A stretch of 64,000 bases of DNA from Paenalcaligenes faecalis (lineage in GTDB: Bacteria; Pseudomonadota; Gammaproteobacteria; Burkholderiales; Burkholderiaceae_B), in assembly GCF_027557445.1 (NCBI RefSeq), contig NZ_CP106841.1:1598001-1662000 (forward strand). The letters are read 5' to 3'. Below the pieces are notes generated by a model. That model did no database searches. It was not told the origin of the DNA and was given only the letters and a program-made list of their open reading frames with translations. Positions 15,620-28,013 of the stretch are shown one piece after another. Position numbers and translations under genes: made by a program. How positions within the stretch are numbered: the first letter of the stretch is position 1; every line of letters starts with the position of its first letter.

Positions 15620-16348
15620 TTACACATGATCTATATCCCGTTTATACAAAAGGAACCGACCAGAGTATGGCTCAGCATTATCGTTTTCATTGTATTTAAA
15701 AGGACGTTGAATTTTTTTATCTTCATTTAAATCAAAACCATACATCGCCATTTTTCTTGTAAAACGATTCCTATAACCGCGATTAGGATCCATAACCCAA
15801 ATCTCAGATTTAGCTGAAGCATGTTGATGAATAAACTGAGCGACCTGAGCTGGACTAGAAGGATCATAAAGAAGATCACTGCCCATAATTAAGTCATAAC
15901 GTTCAGATAAAACAGGTGATCCTGTGTCTACCAATGAAACGGGTTCTTCTCTGCCCCATTGGCCATAACGAAAAGACATAGATGGTAAATGATTATTTAA
16001 TAGGTTTTTAGCTAAGAAACGATGTGCTAAAGGGTGACGATCGCTAGCGGTCACATTACCCCCTAAACGATGTGCTGTCATACTAGCTAAACCTAGCCCA
16101 CAACCTATTTCCAAAATCCGCTGGTCTGGATCGACTGGCTTTTTTGCAATTTTGATAGCTAACTGTAATCCAGAAGGCCACAACATCCCAAATAAAGGCC
16201 AAGCTGCCGAGCAAATACCTAAACGTTCAGCCGCCCCTAATGGGTCGTAGAACTGCTGTCTATCTAATAATGTAAAAATCTCTAATGGCTCTTGGCCAGG
16301 GATATGTATAGTACGAAGAGTCGTTTTATAGGGTGTTGTATTAGGCAT
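15620..16348 (-). CDS. class I SAM-dependent methyltransferase
   Basis: A 242-residue methyltransferase with the SAM-binding motif ILEIGCGLGLASMTAHRLG (about residues 93-111), the acidic loop VTASDRHP, and motif IV-like LIMGSDLLYDPSSPAQVAQFI. The DLLYD arrangement is found in the METTL21/lysine-methyltransferase-like group (methyltransferase-16 family), so a protein lysine substrate is possible but not shown. It lies upstream of the siderophore gene with the Fur box in between, so the two are probably separately controlled. Confidence 0.8.
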   Translation of the reverse strand: MPNTTPYKTTLRTIHIPGQEPLEIFTLLDRQQFYDPLGAAERLGICSAAWPLFGMLWPSGLQLAIKIAKKPVDPDQRILEIGCGLGLASMTAHRLGGNVTASDRHPLAHRFLAKNLLNNHLPSMSFRYGQWGREEPVSLVDTGSPVLSERYDLIMGSDLLYDPSSPAQVAQFIHQHASAKSEIWVMDPNRGYRNRFTRKMAMYGFDLNEDKKIQRPFKYNENDNAEPYSGRFLLYKRDIDHV

Positions 16349-16472
16349 GAATCACTTTTAATGATAAAGACCTACCCATATTAACATAAGCTATTTTTTA
16401 TTATTTTTTAATAAATTTTATTTATCAATCTGGTAATAAATAGAGTTTATTTATGCATACATAAATTGAACA

Positions 16473-16508
16473 AAAAAAAACCCCCACTCGATCACGAGCG
16501 GGGGTTTT
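16473..16508 (-). terminator. rRNA operon terminator
   Basis: AACCCCC-CTCG / CGAG-GGGGGTT with a run of nine A on the left arm side (T on the minus strand). It lies 10 bp past the 5S gene in the direction of rrn transcription, and is a strong Rho-independent terminator. Confidence 0.9.
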
Positions 16509-16518
16509 CGGTATAAGA

Positions 16519-16633
16519 GCTTGACAATGACCTACTTTCACAGGCGTACGCCCACTATCATCGGCGCTAAGGTGTTTCACTGTCCTGTTCGGAATGGAAA
16601 AGGAGTGGTTCCACCTTGCTATGGTCGTCAAGC
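16519..16633 (-). rRNA. rrf: 5S ribosomal RNA
   Basis: About 115 nt. The minus strand reads GCTTGACGACCATAGCAAGG near the 5' end, then CCACTCC, CATTCCGAACAGGACAGTGA and the 3' strand GTAGGTCATTGTCAAGC that pairs with the 5' end. These are hallmark 5S sequences. Ends estimated from the closing stem. Confidence 0.95.
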
Positions 16634-16646
16634 GGTAACTGGTCGT

Positions 16647-16668
16647 TCTGACGTGTTAACACGTCAGA
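16647..16668. repeat. 22-bp perfect palindrome in the 23S-5S spacer
   Basis: An uninterrupted palindrome centred on GTTAAC (11-nt half-site TCTGACGTGTT) sits 13 bp from the 5S gene. A second inverted repeat, GCTGATC / GATCAGC, follows at 16690-16709. In the pre-rRNA these would form hairpins, likely processing sites between 23S and 5S. Confidence 0.7.
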
Positions 16669-16793
16669 CTCAATCTGGGAAAAAGCACATGCTGATCAGT
16701 ACGGATCAGCACCGTTGTATATTCGAATTTGGATTGCGTTTCAATCAATGTTTTTTAATGTACGACACTCGAACGCTAAACCTAAAAGGTTAT

Positions 16794-19674
<2,881 letters not shown>

Positions 19675-20060
19675 CTATAACGTTTTAGGCTATAGAATTT
19701 TGAGTTCGCGTTGTTGTGCCGTTCATCACTCAATTCGCTTGATCTGACATCCACCACGTTAAAAACGCGATGATTATCAGTTCATATTTTTGAGAACTAT
19801 TTGAACAAAATTGTTGATTTTGCAATCACAACCCGTCTATTCCGTGATCGATCCGAGGATCAATCAGCATGAATACACTTTCGTTGTGCTTTTTCCAGAT
19901 TGTTAAAGAACAGAATACCATTGGGCTTCTAGCCCAACGATAAGAGCAGTATTATAAACAGGGTTTTCCCTGAATACAACGCTTATCGTTGACCTAGCAT
20001 GAATAAATTCACGCCCGGATCTGCGTTCCATGTGTAAGTATCATAACCGACGAAAGGTAA
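19675..20060. other. 23S upstream part of the internal transcribed spacer
   Basis: A 386-bp spacer between tRNA-Ala and 23S with no gene. It contains a boxA antitermination element (see 19899-19913) and several short inverted repeats. Nothing else recognised. Confidence 0.7.
19899..19913 (-). promoter_or_regulatory. boxA antitermination site upstream of 23S
   Basis: The minus strand reads TGTTCTTTAACAATC, matching the boxA consensus TGCTCTTTAACA at nearly every position. It recruits NusB/S10 to protect rrn transcripts from Rho. Confidence 0.8.
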
Positions 20061-20136
20061 TGGTGGAGGATGACGGGATCGAACCGACGACCCCCTGCTT
20101 GCAAAGCAGGTGCTCTCCCAGCTGAGCTAATCCCCC
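20061..20136 (-). tRNA. alaT: tRNA-Ala (UGC)
   Basis: 76 nt beginning GGGGGATTAGCTCAGCTGGG and ending TCATCCTCCACCA on the minus strand; anticodon TGC at 20101-20103, and CCA is encoded. Lies in the 16S-23S spacer, downstream of tRNA-Ile. Confidence 0.97.
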
Positions 20137-20147
20137 AGAAGTATTCG

Positions 20148-20225
20148 TGGTGGGTCAAGTTGGAATCGAACCAACGACCCCCGCCTTATCAAGACGGTGC
20201 TCTAACCGACTGAGCTACTGACCCA
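20148..20225 (-). tRNA. ileT: tRNA-Ile (GAU)
   Basis: Minus strand TGGGTCAGTAGCTCAGTCGG to TTGACCCACCA; the anticodon loop TTGATAA carries GAT, CCA encoded. The acceptor arms TGGGTCA/TGACCCA pair fully. First tRNA after 16S. The 5' base could be one position shorter. Confidence 0.96.
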
Positions 20226-20266
20226 ACTGTCGCCAGTTGACGATAACTTTGGCATGGAACCAAATA

Positions 20267-20290
20267 AACAGCCAATAAGTGTGGACGCTT
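20267..20290 (-). other. 16S processing stem, 3' arm
   Basis: These 24 nt pair completely (two G-U wobbles) with 22017-22040 upstream of 16S in the pre-rRNA, forming the long stem that RNase III cuts to release 17S precursor. Confidence 0.8.
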
Positions 20291-20312
20291 TCGCTTTGTG
20301 AGCATCGCTCTG

Positions 20313-21850
<1,538 letters not shown>

Positions 21851-22016
21851 TAATCTCTGTTTTTTTTGCTTCGTTCAATAAAGAACAAAGCGGAGTGTAC
21901 TCAAAGAAATATCCAGTTATTTGCACAAGGCAAACTACCTATATTTCTTTATGCGAGCACTTGATTTTAACTTTGTGGCGTTTTCCTCGTGAGAGGAAAG
22001 TTTGCTCACTCATTCC

Positions 22017-22040
22017 AAGCGCCCACACTTATCGGCTGTT
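22017..22040 (-). other. 16S processing stem, 5' arm
   Basis: Pairs over 24 nt, with two G-U wobbles, with the spacer at 20267-20290. Directly adjoins boxA. Confidence 0.8.
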
Positions 22041-22056
22041 AAATTGTTAAAGAGCG
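22041..22056 (-). promoter_or_regulatory. boxA antitermination site in the 16S leader
   Basis: The minus strand reads CGCTCTTTAACAATTT, matching the rrn boxA consensus. Confidence 0.85.
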
Positions 22057-22142
22057 ATAGACATAAATCGGTCATGATTTAGATCTATACTGCGATCATC
22101 ACGTTGCAGTAGACTGCGCTGCGGTGATCAGCAAAGAAAGTA

Positions 22143-22171
22143 ATTATGAACTACCTTCGAAATACTGTCAA
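22143..22171 (-). promoter_or_regulatory. rrn promoter, proximal
   Basis: Minus strand TTGACA (22166-22171), exactly 17 nt, CATAAT (22143-22148). It is preceded by an AT-rich stretch of A- and T-runs that could act as an UP element. Nearest promoter to 16S. Confidence 0.8.
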
Positions 22172-22269
22172 GTATTTTTTGAAAATAAGTTTGAATATTC
22201 AAACTTGCTTTCAAAAGACACTTGCTACCTGAACCAGATCAATTCAATCTGTGAAACAAACAAAGCGTA

Positions 22270-22298
22270 ATTATGAGGCCATATTTATTTCCTGTCAA
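22270..22298 (-). promoter_or_regulatory. rrn promoter, distal
   Basis: Minus strand TTGACA (22293-22298), exactly 17 nt, CATAAT (22270-22275). Same hexamers and spacing as the proximal promoter 127 bp downstream. Confidence 0.78.
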
Positions 22299-22417
22299 GC
22301 TTTTTTGATGCCAACCATTTAGTGGTTGTTTTCAAAAGCTGCATTGTTTGCTTGAAGCCCTCGCTGCAGAAAAAGAACTATAACAAGTAAATAATAATAA
22401 TGCAAGTCTATTTATGC

Positions 22418-22453
22418 ACTCTGCAAAAACAACGCTCTGCATTTTTGCAGAGT
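22418..22453. repeat. 12-bp inverted repeat between rrn promoters and rng
   Basis: ACTCTGCAAAAA and its exact complement TTTTTGCAGAGT enclose a 12-nt loop that contains CTCTGCA once more. It could be a hairpin terminator stopping transcription between the divergent units, or a regulator site upstream of the rrn promoters. Confidence 0.55.
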
Positions 22454-22537
22454 GATTCTTACGTGTATCTATGCATACCTATGTCGCGCTAAAAAAGCTA
22501 AGCTATCAAGATCAATCATCTATATATAAGAGCAGCC

Positions 22538-23998
22538 ATGTCTGAAGACATTTTAATTAACGTTACTCCCTTTGAGACCCGTGTTGCATTAGTCGAACAA
22601 GGGCAAGTACAAGAGCTGCATGTAGAGCGCAGCATACAACGCGGCTACGTCGGTAATATCTATTTAGGTAAGGTTGTACGTGTCTTGCCTGGTATGCAAA
22701 GTGCATTTATAGAGATCGGCTTAGAGCGTGCCGCTTTTATTCATGTCGCCGACTTACGTCAAAACCGCAAAGAACGTATTGAGGGCTCCCCAGCGACCCC
22801 AATAGAAAAACTCTTGTTTGAAGGTCAGTCTCTTATAGTACAAGTGACCAAAGACCCTATAGGTACTAAAGGGGCCCGCCTATCTACCCAAATCAGTATC
22901 GCGGGTCGAATGCTCGTGTATTTGCCCTATGACCCTCATATAGGCGTATCACAAAAAATTGATGGCGAAGATAATAGACAACAGCTCAAAGAGCGTGTGC
23001 AACGCATAGCGAACTCAGAAGAAGGTGGCTTTATCGTCCGTACACAAGCAGAAATAGCCACAGACGAAGAGCTACAAACTGATTGTGTGTATTTGAAAAA
23101 GCTTTGGGGGATTATTTTACAACGTCTCAAGTCTCAAGGAGCTCCCTCTACCCTTTATACAGAACTCCATCTACATCAACGCGTCTTGCGTGATGTGGCT
23201 CACCCAAACACGGGTAAAATTATTGTGGATTCACGCATGGTCTATCAACAGATGTTGGAGTGGGCCGACGTCTATACCCCCGCTTTGGTTGACCGAATCT
23301 ATCATCACAGTGGTAGTCGCCCCCTGTTTGACACAGTACGGGCAGAAGAGGAAATTCAACGCGCCTTATCTCGACGGGTAGATTTAAAATCAGGTGGTTA
23401 TTTAATTATTGATCAAACTGAAGCGCTAACCACGGTAGATGTCAACACAGGTGGGTATGTAGGGGGACGTAATTTTGGCGACACTATATTCAAAACAAAC
23501 CTTGAGGCATCGGTTGCTATTGCTCGCCAACTTCGTCTACGGAATTTAGGTGGCATTATTATTCTTGATTTTATTGATATGGAGCACCACGAGCATCGCG
23601 AGTCGGTACTCGAGGAACTACGCAACGCCTTAGCCAAAGACCGTACTCGTATTACTATTAGTGGGTTTAGTCAGCTCGGCCTGGTGGAGATGACGCGTAA
23701 ACGTACACGCGAATCATTAAGTAACTTACTGTGTGAGCCCTGCCCTACTTGTCAGTCCAGAGGGTCAGTACTAACCGCTCGTAGTGTCTGTTATGAAATT
23801 CTACGCGAAATTCTTCGTGAGGCTCGTCAGTTCAACCCCAAAGAATTTCGTGTATTGGCTTCTCAAGATGTAGTTGATCTTTTTCTTGAAGAGGAAAGTC
23901 AACATCTAGCGCAAACCGGCGATTTTATCGGCAAGTCCATTTCACTAGAGGTTGACAGTCTGTATTCACAAGAACAATACGATATTATTTTGTTTTAG
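22538..23998 (+). CDS. rng: ribonuclease G
   Basis: A 486-residue RNase E/G family endoribonuclease that matures the 5' end of 16S rRNA and decays mRNA. The S1 domain is inserted near the N-terminus (about residues 38-110: GYVGNIYLGKVVRVLPGMQSAFIEIG). The catalytic Asp residues are in TTVDVNTGGYVG and ILDFIDME. The zinc-link cysteines appear as CEPCPTC, and the protein ends after the small C-terminal domain, as expected for RNase G and not the longer RNase E. Its location beside an rRNA operon suits its substrate but may be chance. Its stop overlaps the end of the convergent lipoprotein gene by 14 bp. Confidence 0.95.
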   Translation: MSEDILINVTPFETRVALVEQGQVQELHVERSIQRGYVGNIYLGKVVRVLPGMQSAFIEIGLERAAFIHVADLRQNRKERIEGSPATPIEKLLFEGQSLIVQVTKDPIGTKGARLSTQISIAGRMLVYLPYDPHIGVSQKIDGEDNRQQLKERVQRIANSEEGGFIVRTQAEIATDEELQTDCVYLKKLWGIILQRLKSQGAPSTLYTELHLHQRVLRDVAHPNTGKIIVDSRMVYQQMLEWADVYTPALVDRIYHHSGSRPLFDTVRAEEEIQRALSRRVDLKSGGYLIIDQTEALTTVDVNTGGYVGGRNFGDTIFKTNLEASVAIARQLRLRNLGGIIILDFIDMEHHEHRESVLEELRNALAKDRTRITISGFSQLGLVEMTRKRTRESLSNLLCEPCPTCQSRGSVLTARSVCYEILREILREARQFNPKEFRVLASQDVVDLFLEEESQHLAQTGDFIGKSISLEVDSLYSQEQYDIILF

Positions 23999-24419
23999 CA
24001 CTAATCCCTGTTGGGCAAGTCGTAGGCTTGCTCAACACTTGTAATATCTGACGTGCTAGCTCTTTGTTTTTCGCATAATATGTATAGCCCTGAATCCCGA
24101 GCTTGCCTGTGGTGTACGCCGTTAAATCAAATAAAACCTGGTCGCGTAACTGTGTCGCTGAACTAGGGCCATAAATAAGCGTAGAGAAATGCACCTGCAA
24201 CGGATCTTGCTTTAACTCAAAATAAATATCACACGCCTCTCGGTGTAAGTAAAGTTGACGCTGTACTGTAGGCAGATCCATATAGGTATCTGTATCTACA
24301 TATTTATAATTACTATTGCGTAAATCAAACTCTCTGAGTTCACCTGTGCTCTGTGTTGTGACACAGCCCGCCGTTAACATCGCTATTACTGCAGACAAGA
24401 CCATTTTTTTCATTTTCAT
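23985..24419 (-). CDS. small lipoprotein of unknown function
   Basis: A 144-residue protein with a lipoprotein signal: MKMKKMVLSAVIAMLTAGC, lipobox LTAGC with Cys19. The mature part is hydrophilic, rich in Tyr and Thr, and contains two further cysteines (REACDIYF and KPTTCPTG). I do not recognise a family. It sits 4 bp downstream of msbA on the same strand, so the two are probably cotranscribed; that hints at an envelope role, but this is only context. Its 3' end overlaps rng. Confidence 0.75.
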   Translation of the reverse strand: MKMKKMVLSAVIAMLTAGCVTTQSTGELREFDLRNSNYKYVDTDTYMDLPTVQRQLYLHREACDIYFELKQDPLQVHFSTLIYGPSSATQLRDQVLFDLTAYTTGKLGIQGYTYYAKNKELARQILQVLSKPTTCPTGISAKTK

Positions 24420-24423
24420 TTCC

Positions 24424-26211
24424 TTAGTTCATTTCAAACTGCATGTGATAGAGACCGGCGTAAATTCCATCTAAGGCTAGCAACTCATCATGAGTCCCTG
24501 CCTCTGCTATCTGCCCCTCATCCAATACGATAATTCGATCGGCTTTTTGCACAGTAGATAGGCGATGGGCAATAACGAGTGTAGATCGGTTTTTCATGAG
24601 TCGCTCTAAAGACAGCTGCACTTGACGTTCAGACTCATTATCTAAAGCAGAGGTGGCCTCGTCCAAGACTAGAATAGGTGCATTTTTAATTAATGCTCGA
24701 GCTATTGCTAAACGTTGGCGTTGCCCACCTGATAGGTTCCCTGCTTTTTCTCCGACCTGAGTATTAATACCTTCGGGTAAAGACTGCACAAATTTTGCTA
24801 GATTCGCAGCCTCTAGAGCTTGCCAAACCTGTTCATCTGGAACGTCTGCATATGCCCCATAAGCCACGTTCTCCTTGATACTACCCTCAAAGAGAACCAC
24901 ATCCTGACTGACAAAAGACTGATGCAAGCGTAATGAGCGAAGCTGAATGTCAGAAGCAGGAAGATCATCAATAAAAATATCACCTGCTGTAGGCTGCACG
25001 AATCGAGGCAACATATTAGCCAAGGTCGTTTTACCACTGCCGGATCTACCCACCAAAGCGACTGTTTGGCCAGGCAAAATAGTCAGGGACACATTATCAA
25101 TCGTTAGCCTTTCTTGACCAGGATAACGATGACTAATATTTCTGAACTCAATCTTGCCTTGGATAGGAGTAGGCAACTGCTGACGGCCTTGATCGGGTTC
25201 CGCATCAAATCCCACCAAAGTAAAAACGCTCTCTGCGGCAGCCAGCATTTTTTGAACTGTGCCAGTTAAGTTGGCCAGTCGTCGAATTGGATCAAACAGC
25301 TGAACTAAAGCGGCCATAAAAGCCGCGAAACCGCCTACTGTTAATCCTTTAGTACTGGCTTGGTACAAAGCAACTGAAATCACGGCAGCCACAGCAATAG
25401 AAATAAAGAACTGAGTGATCGGAGATAACGCAGCACTCGCACTGGCGGCTCGCATCGCAAAGCGACGAATACGTGCATTCACATAATGAAAACGTTCGGC
25501 TTCACGCTCATAGCCATCAAATAGCTTGATAACCCGCTGCCCCTCGATGGTTTCACCCACTACTCGAGTCAGCTCGGCATTCATATCCAAAGCGCCCCGA
25601 TTGATATTACGTAATCGTTTCGATATCACTCGTGCTGTTAAATAGGCAATGGGTAGCATCACAAAAACGATGAGTGTTAACTGCCATGACATATATAGCA
25701 GTACCGCAATTAATGCCACTACCGTTAGGGTTTCACGCACTAAAACGGTGATGACCTCTGTGGCTACAGTAGTAAGCGTACCCGCATCAATAGTAAAACG
25801 ATTCAATAAGCGCCCTGTGTCTCCCTCTTTGAACTTACTATCAGGTAAGGACAAGAGTCGATCAAACATCTCGGTACGTAAATTGCGCAACATATTATTT
25901 GCGACTAAAGCCAGTAAGTAGCTACTGGCATAAGAGGCTATACCGCGCACCAGCATAATACCAACGACCGCTAAGGGTAATAGCCAAATATAGTAAGGTT
26001 TAGTTCCGGTAAAACCTTCGTCTAGTAGAGGCTTCATAATCACGGCTAGGATGGGTTTAGTCGCTGAAACGACACTTACCAATAGCACCGCTACGATGAT
26101 CATCTTCCAATAAGGACATAACCGACTATAAATTCGACGCCAAATATCCGCTTCCGCATTAAAATCAGAAGCAATAGGCTTACTTTTTAGGCTTTTCAAC
26201 AGAACTCTCAC
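24424..26211 (-). CDS. msbA: lipid A export ATP-binding/permease MsbA
   Basis: A 595-residue half-transporter: six membrane helices (about residues 35-310) fused to an ABC ATPase with Walker A LVGRSGSGKTTLAN, signature [16 protein letters not shown], Walker B ILVLDEATSALD and switch His in VIAHRLST. It homodimerises and flips lipid A core from the inner to the outer leaflet of the inner membrane. The length and the QSFVSQDVVLFEGSIKENVAYG Q-loop segment fit MsbA. It is divergent from a heptosyltransferase-like gene, consistent with a shared LPS theme, and cotranscribed with the small lipoprotein. Confidence 0.93.
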   Translation of the reverse strand: MRVLLKSLKSKPIASDFNAEADIWRRIYSRLCPYWKMIIVAVLLVSVVSATKPILAVIMKPLLDEGFTGTKPYYIWLLPLAVVGIMLVRGIASYASSYLLALVANNMLRNLRTEMFDRLLSLPDSKFKEGDTGRLLNRFTIDAGTLTTVATEVITVLVRETLTVVALIAVLLYMSWQLTLIVFVMLPIAYLTARVISKRLRNINRGALDMNAELTRVVGETIEGQRVIKLFDGYEREAERFHYVNARIRRFAMRAASASAALSPITQFFISIAVAAVISVALYQASTKGLTVGGFAAFMAALVQLFDPIRRLANLTGTVQKMLAAAESVFTLVGFDAEPDQGRQQLPTPIQGKIEFRNISHRYPGQERLTIDNVSLTILPGQTVALVGRSGSGKTTLANMLPRFVQPTAGDIFIDDLPASDIQLRSLRLHQSFVSQDVVLFEGSIKENVAYGAYADVPDEQVWQALEAANLAKFVQSLPEGINTQVGEKAGNLSGGQRQRLAIARALIKNAPILVLDEATSALDNESERQVQLSLERLMKNRSTLVIAHRLSTVQKADRIIVLDEGQIAEAGTHDELLALDGIYAGLYHMQFEMN

Positions 26212-26282
26212 TTATATACTAGAGGATTGGCGTATTTTAGCGCTTATGTCGCTTTGGCTCTAGTTAGCTATCTTTAATTACA

Positions 26283-27239
26283 ATGAATGTAGATTCCATG
26301 ACCTCACTGCCCTTAGTTTACCTACGTTTACCCAATTGGTTAGGTGACGTATGCATGAGTTTACCGGTCTTAGAGGCCTTGTTAGCTCGCAACTATAGTG
26401 TGGTGGTTTGTGCACGGCCATGGGCTAAACAACTACTCTCTGGTTATGCCTTGAGTGGCTTTGTTCCCATGAGCGGTCAGTGGCTCGCTGATGCCAAAAC
26501 ACTTAGAACTTATAGAAAAATACATAAAATACCAAGCGTAGGCCTTAGTCTACCCGACTCTTTATCTAGCGCCTTAGTCTTTCGTTGGGCAGCAATTCCT
26601 GCCGCTGGCTACAAAGACGATGGCCGCAGTTGGTTACTGAAGTGGCCTATTTCCAAGCCAAGCCAAGCTCTGCATGCCGTCGAATCATGGTATGAGTTAG
26701 CCTATCAAGCCTCAGTGCGTTGGCAGCATCCTATTGCACCCAAAGCGATGAGCTCTCTGCATCTAGCAGGCGTACCAGAGGCTGATCCAGAAAAATTTGG
26801 CCTAAACCAGACAACCAAAAACCTATTAATTGCACCTACTGCTGTAGGCTTACATAAAGGCCAGGTCAAGGTGTGGCCTTATTATGAGTCATTAACCCAA
26901 GCGCTACAACAACAAGGCTATACCGTCTATATGTGCCCGCCCCCTAATGAAATTGCAGAGGCAGAGAAAAATGCACCATCCGCAATACGTCTGAAACCTT
27001 GTGCCTTGTTAGAGTTTGCTCAATTATGTAAAAGTGTGGATATGGTGATATGTAATGACTCTGGTGTTTCACATATTGCTGCTGCAGTAGATGCGCTACA
27101 AATCACGTTAATAGGCGTCACGGACGCCACCCACACAGGCCCTTGGTCAGATCAGGCACTGTGTTTAGGTCAATTAGGTCAATGGCCAACGTTAGAAACA
27201 GTACTACACCACATAACACAGCGCCTACGTACTGAGTGA
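26283..27239 (+). CDS. glycosyltransferase family 9 (heptosyltransferase-like)
   Basis: A 318-residue GT9 protein. The opening PLVYLRLPNWLGDVCMSLPVLEAL is the ADP-heptose:LPS heptosyltransferase signature, and the C-terminal part has CKSVDMVICNDSGVSHIAAAVDALQITLIGVTDATHTGPWSD, the sugar-nucleotide binding region with the usual (S/T)G(I/V)xH motif. It likely adds heptose to the LPS inner core, like WaaF, WaaC or WaaQ; which one cannot be told. It lies 71 bp from divergent msbA and 7 bp ahead of the YdcF-like gene. Confidence 0.85.
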   Translation: MNVDSMTSLPLVYLRLPNWLGDVCMSLPVLEALLARNYSVVVCARPWAKQLLSGYALSGFVPMSGQWLADAKTLRTYRKIHKIPSVGLSLPDSLSSALVFRWAAIPAAGYKDDGRSWLLKWPISKPSQALHAVESWYELAYQASVRWQHPIAPKAMSSLHLAGVPEADPEKFGLNQTTKNLLIAPTAVGLHKGQVKVWPYYESLTQALQQQGYTVYMCPPPNEIAEAEKNAPSAIRLKPCALLEFAQLCKSVDMVICNDSGVSHIAAAVDALQITLIGVTDATHTGPWSDQALCLGQLGQWPTLETVLHHITQRLRTE

Positions 27240-27246
27240 TATAGAT

Positions 27247-28011
27247 ATGAATTTTTCTAATTTTTTAGCCCAACTCGTCATTCCACTCAACCTAAGTATT
27301 GCCCTACTGCTATTAGCCACGTTATTTTTGTTATTAAAACGCAAAAAACGGGCATTTAGCTTAGGTTTCTTTGCTCTTGTTTGGGTTTTATTTTGGTCAT
27401 TACCAGCAGCCTCTATTTGGCTAGGAGGCCACTTAGAGAATCGCTATCACTATGAAACAGCACAGCATGTGCCTGTTGCAGACGCAATCGTAGTTTTAGG
27501 CGGGCACACAGCCAATAGCCGACATAACTGGTTTGCGGACTATGACGCCAGTAAAACATCCACCCGAATCAGTCGTGGCGCTGAGCTATATGAAGCAAAA
27601 CGTGCGCCTTTTATCTTGGTTTCAGGGGCGGCTTTCGATGGAGGAACCAGTGAAGCACAGGGTATGGCTCGTTATTTACGCAGCCAAGGCATCCCGGAAC
27701 ATGCGATTGTTATTGAGGAAAAAAGCTTTACCACCCAAGAAAATGCTATTTATAGCGCGCGTATTCTCAGAGAAAAAAACGTGAATCGTATTCTTCTGGT
27801 TACCTCTGCTTTGCATATGCCTCGGTCTGTAGCATCATTTACCAAAGAGGGTCTTGAGGTCATCCCAGCCCCAGTGGCTCCACAAATCACACGTCCTGAC
27901 GATAGCTGGGAGGCTATTTGGACACCTAACTATCAAGCGCTTAATGCAAGCCGCTCTATTATTAAAGAGTATGTTGGCTTATTGGTGTATTGGGTGCGAG
28001 GCTGGGTGTAA
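27247..28011 (+). CDS. YdcF/SanA family (DUF218) membrane protein
   Basis: A 254-residue protein with two N-terminal membrane helices (about 10-28 and 35-60), then a DUF218 domain: ADAIVVLGGHT, SRGAELYEAKRAPFILVSGAAFDGGTSEAQGMARYL, the conserved EEKSFTTQENAIYSARIL and ILLVTSALHMPRSVASFTKEGL. ElyC and SanA in this family affect envelope integrity and peptidoglycan/ECA metabolism in E. coli. The spacing of 7 bp after the GT9 gene indicates one operon. Its 3' end is 2 bp from the convergent GT2 gene. Confidence 0.88.
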   Translation: MNFSNFLAQLVIPLNLSIALLLLATLFLLLKRKKRAFSLGFFALVWVLFWSLPAASIWLGGHLENRYHYETAQHVPVADAIVVLGGHTANSRHNWFADYDASKTSTRISRGAELYEAKRAPFILVSGAAFDGGTSEAQGMARYLRSQGIPEHAIVIEEKSFTTQENAIYSARILREKNVNRILLVTSALHMPRSVASFTKEGLEVIPAPVAPQITRPDDSWEAIWTPNYQALNASRSIIKEYVGLLVYWVRGWV

Positions 28012-28013
28012 TG

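Larger units (their letters stand above)
21851..22537. other. rrn leader and divergent promoter region
   Basis: A 687-bp stretch without a gene between 16S and rng. It holds the 16S leader with its processing stem arm (22017-22040), boxA (22041-22056), two tandem rrn promoters (22143-22171 and 22270-22298) and a 12-bp inverted repeat (22418-22453) on the rng side. No clear rng promoter was picked. Confidence 0.8.
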
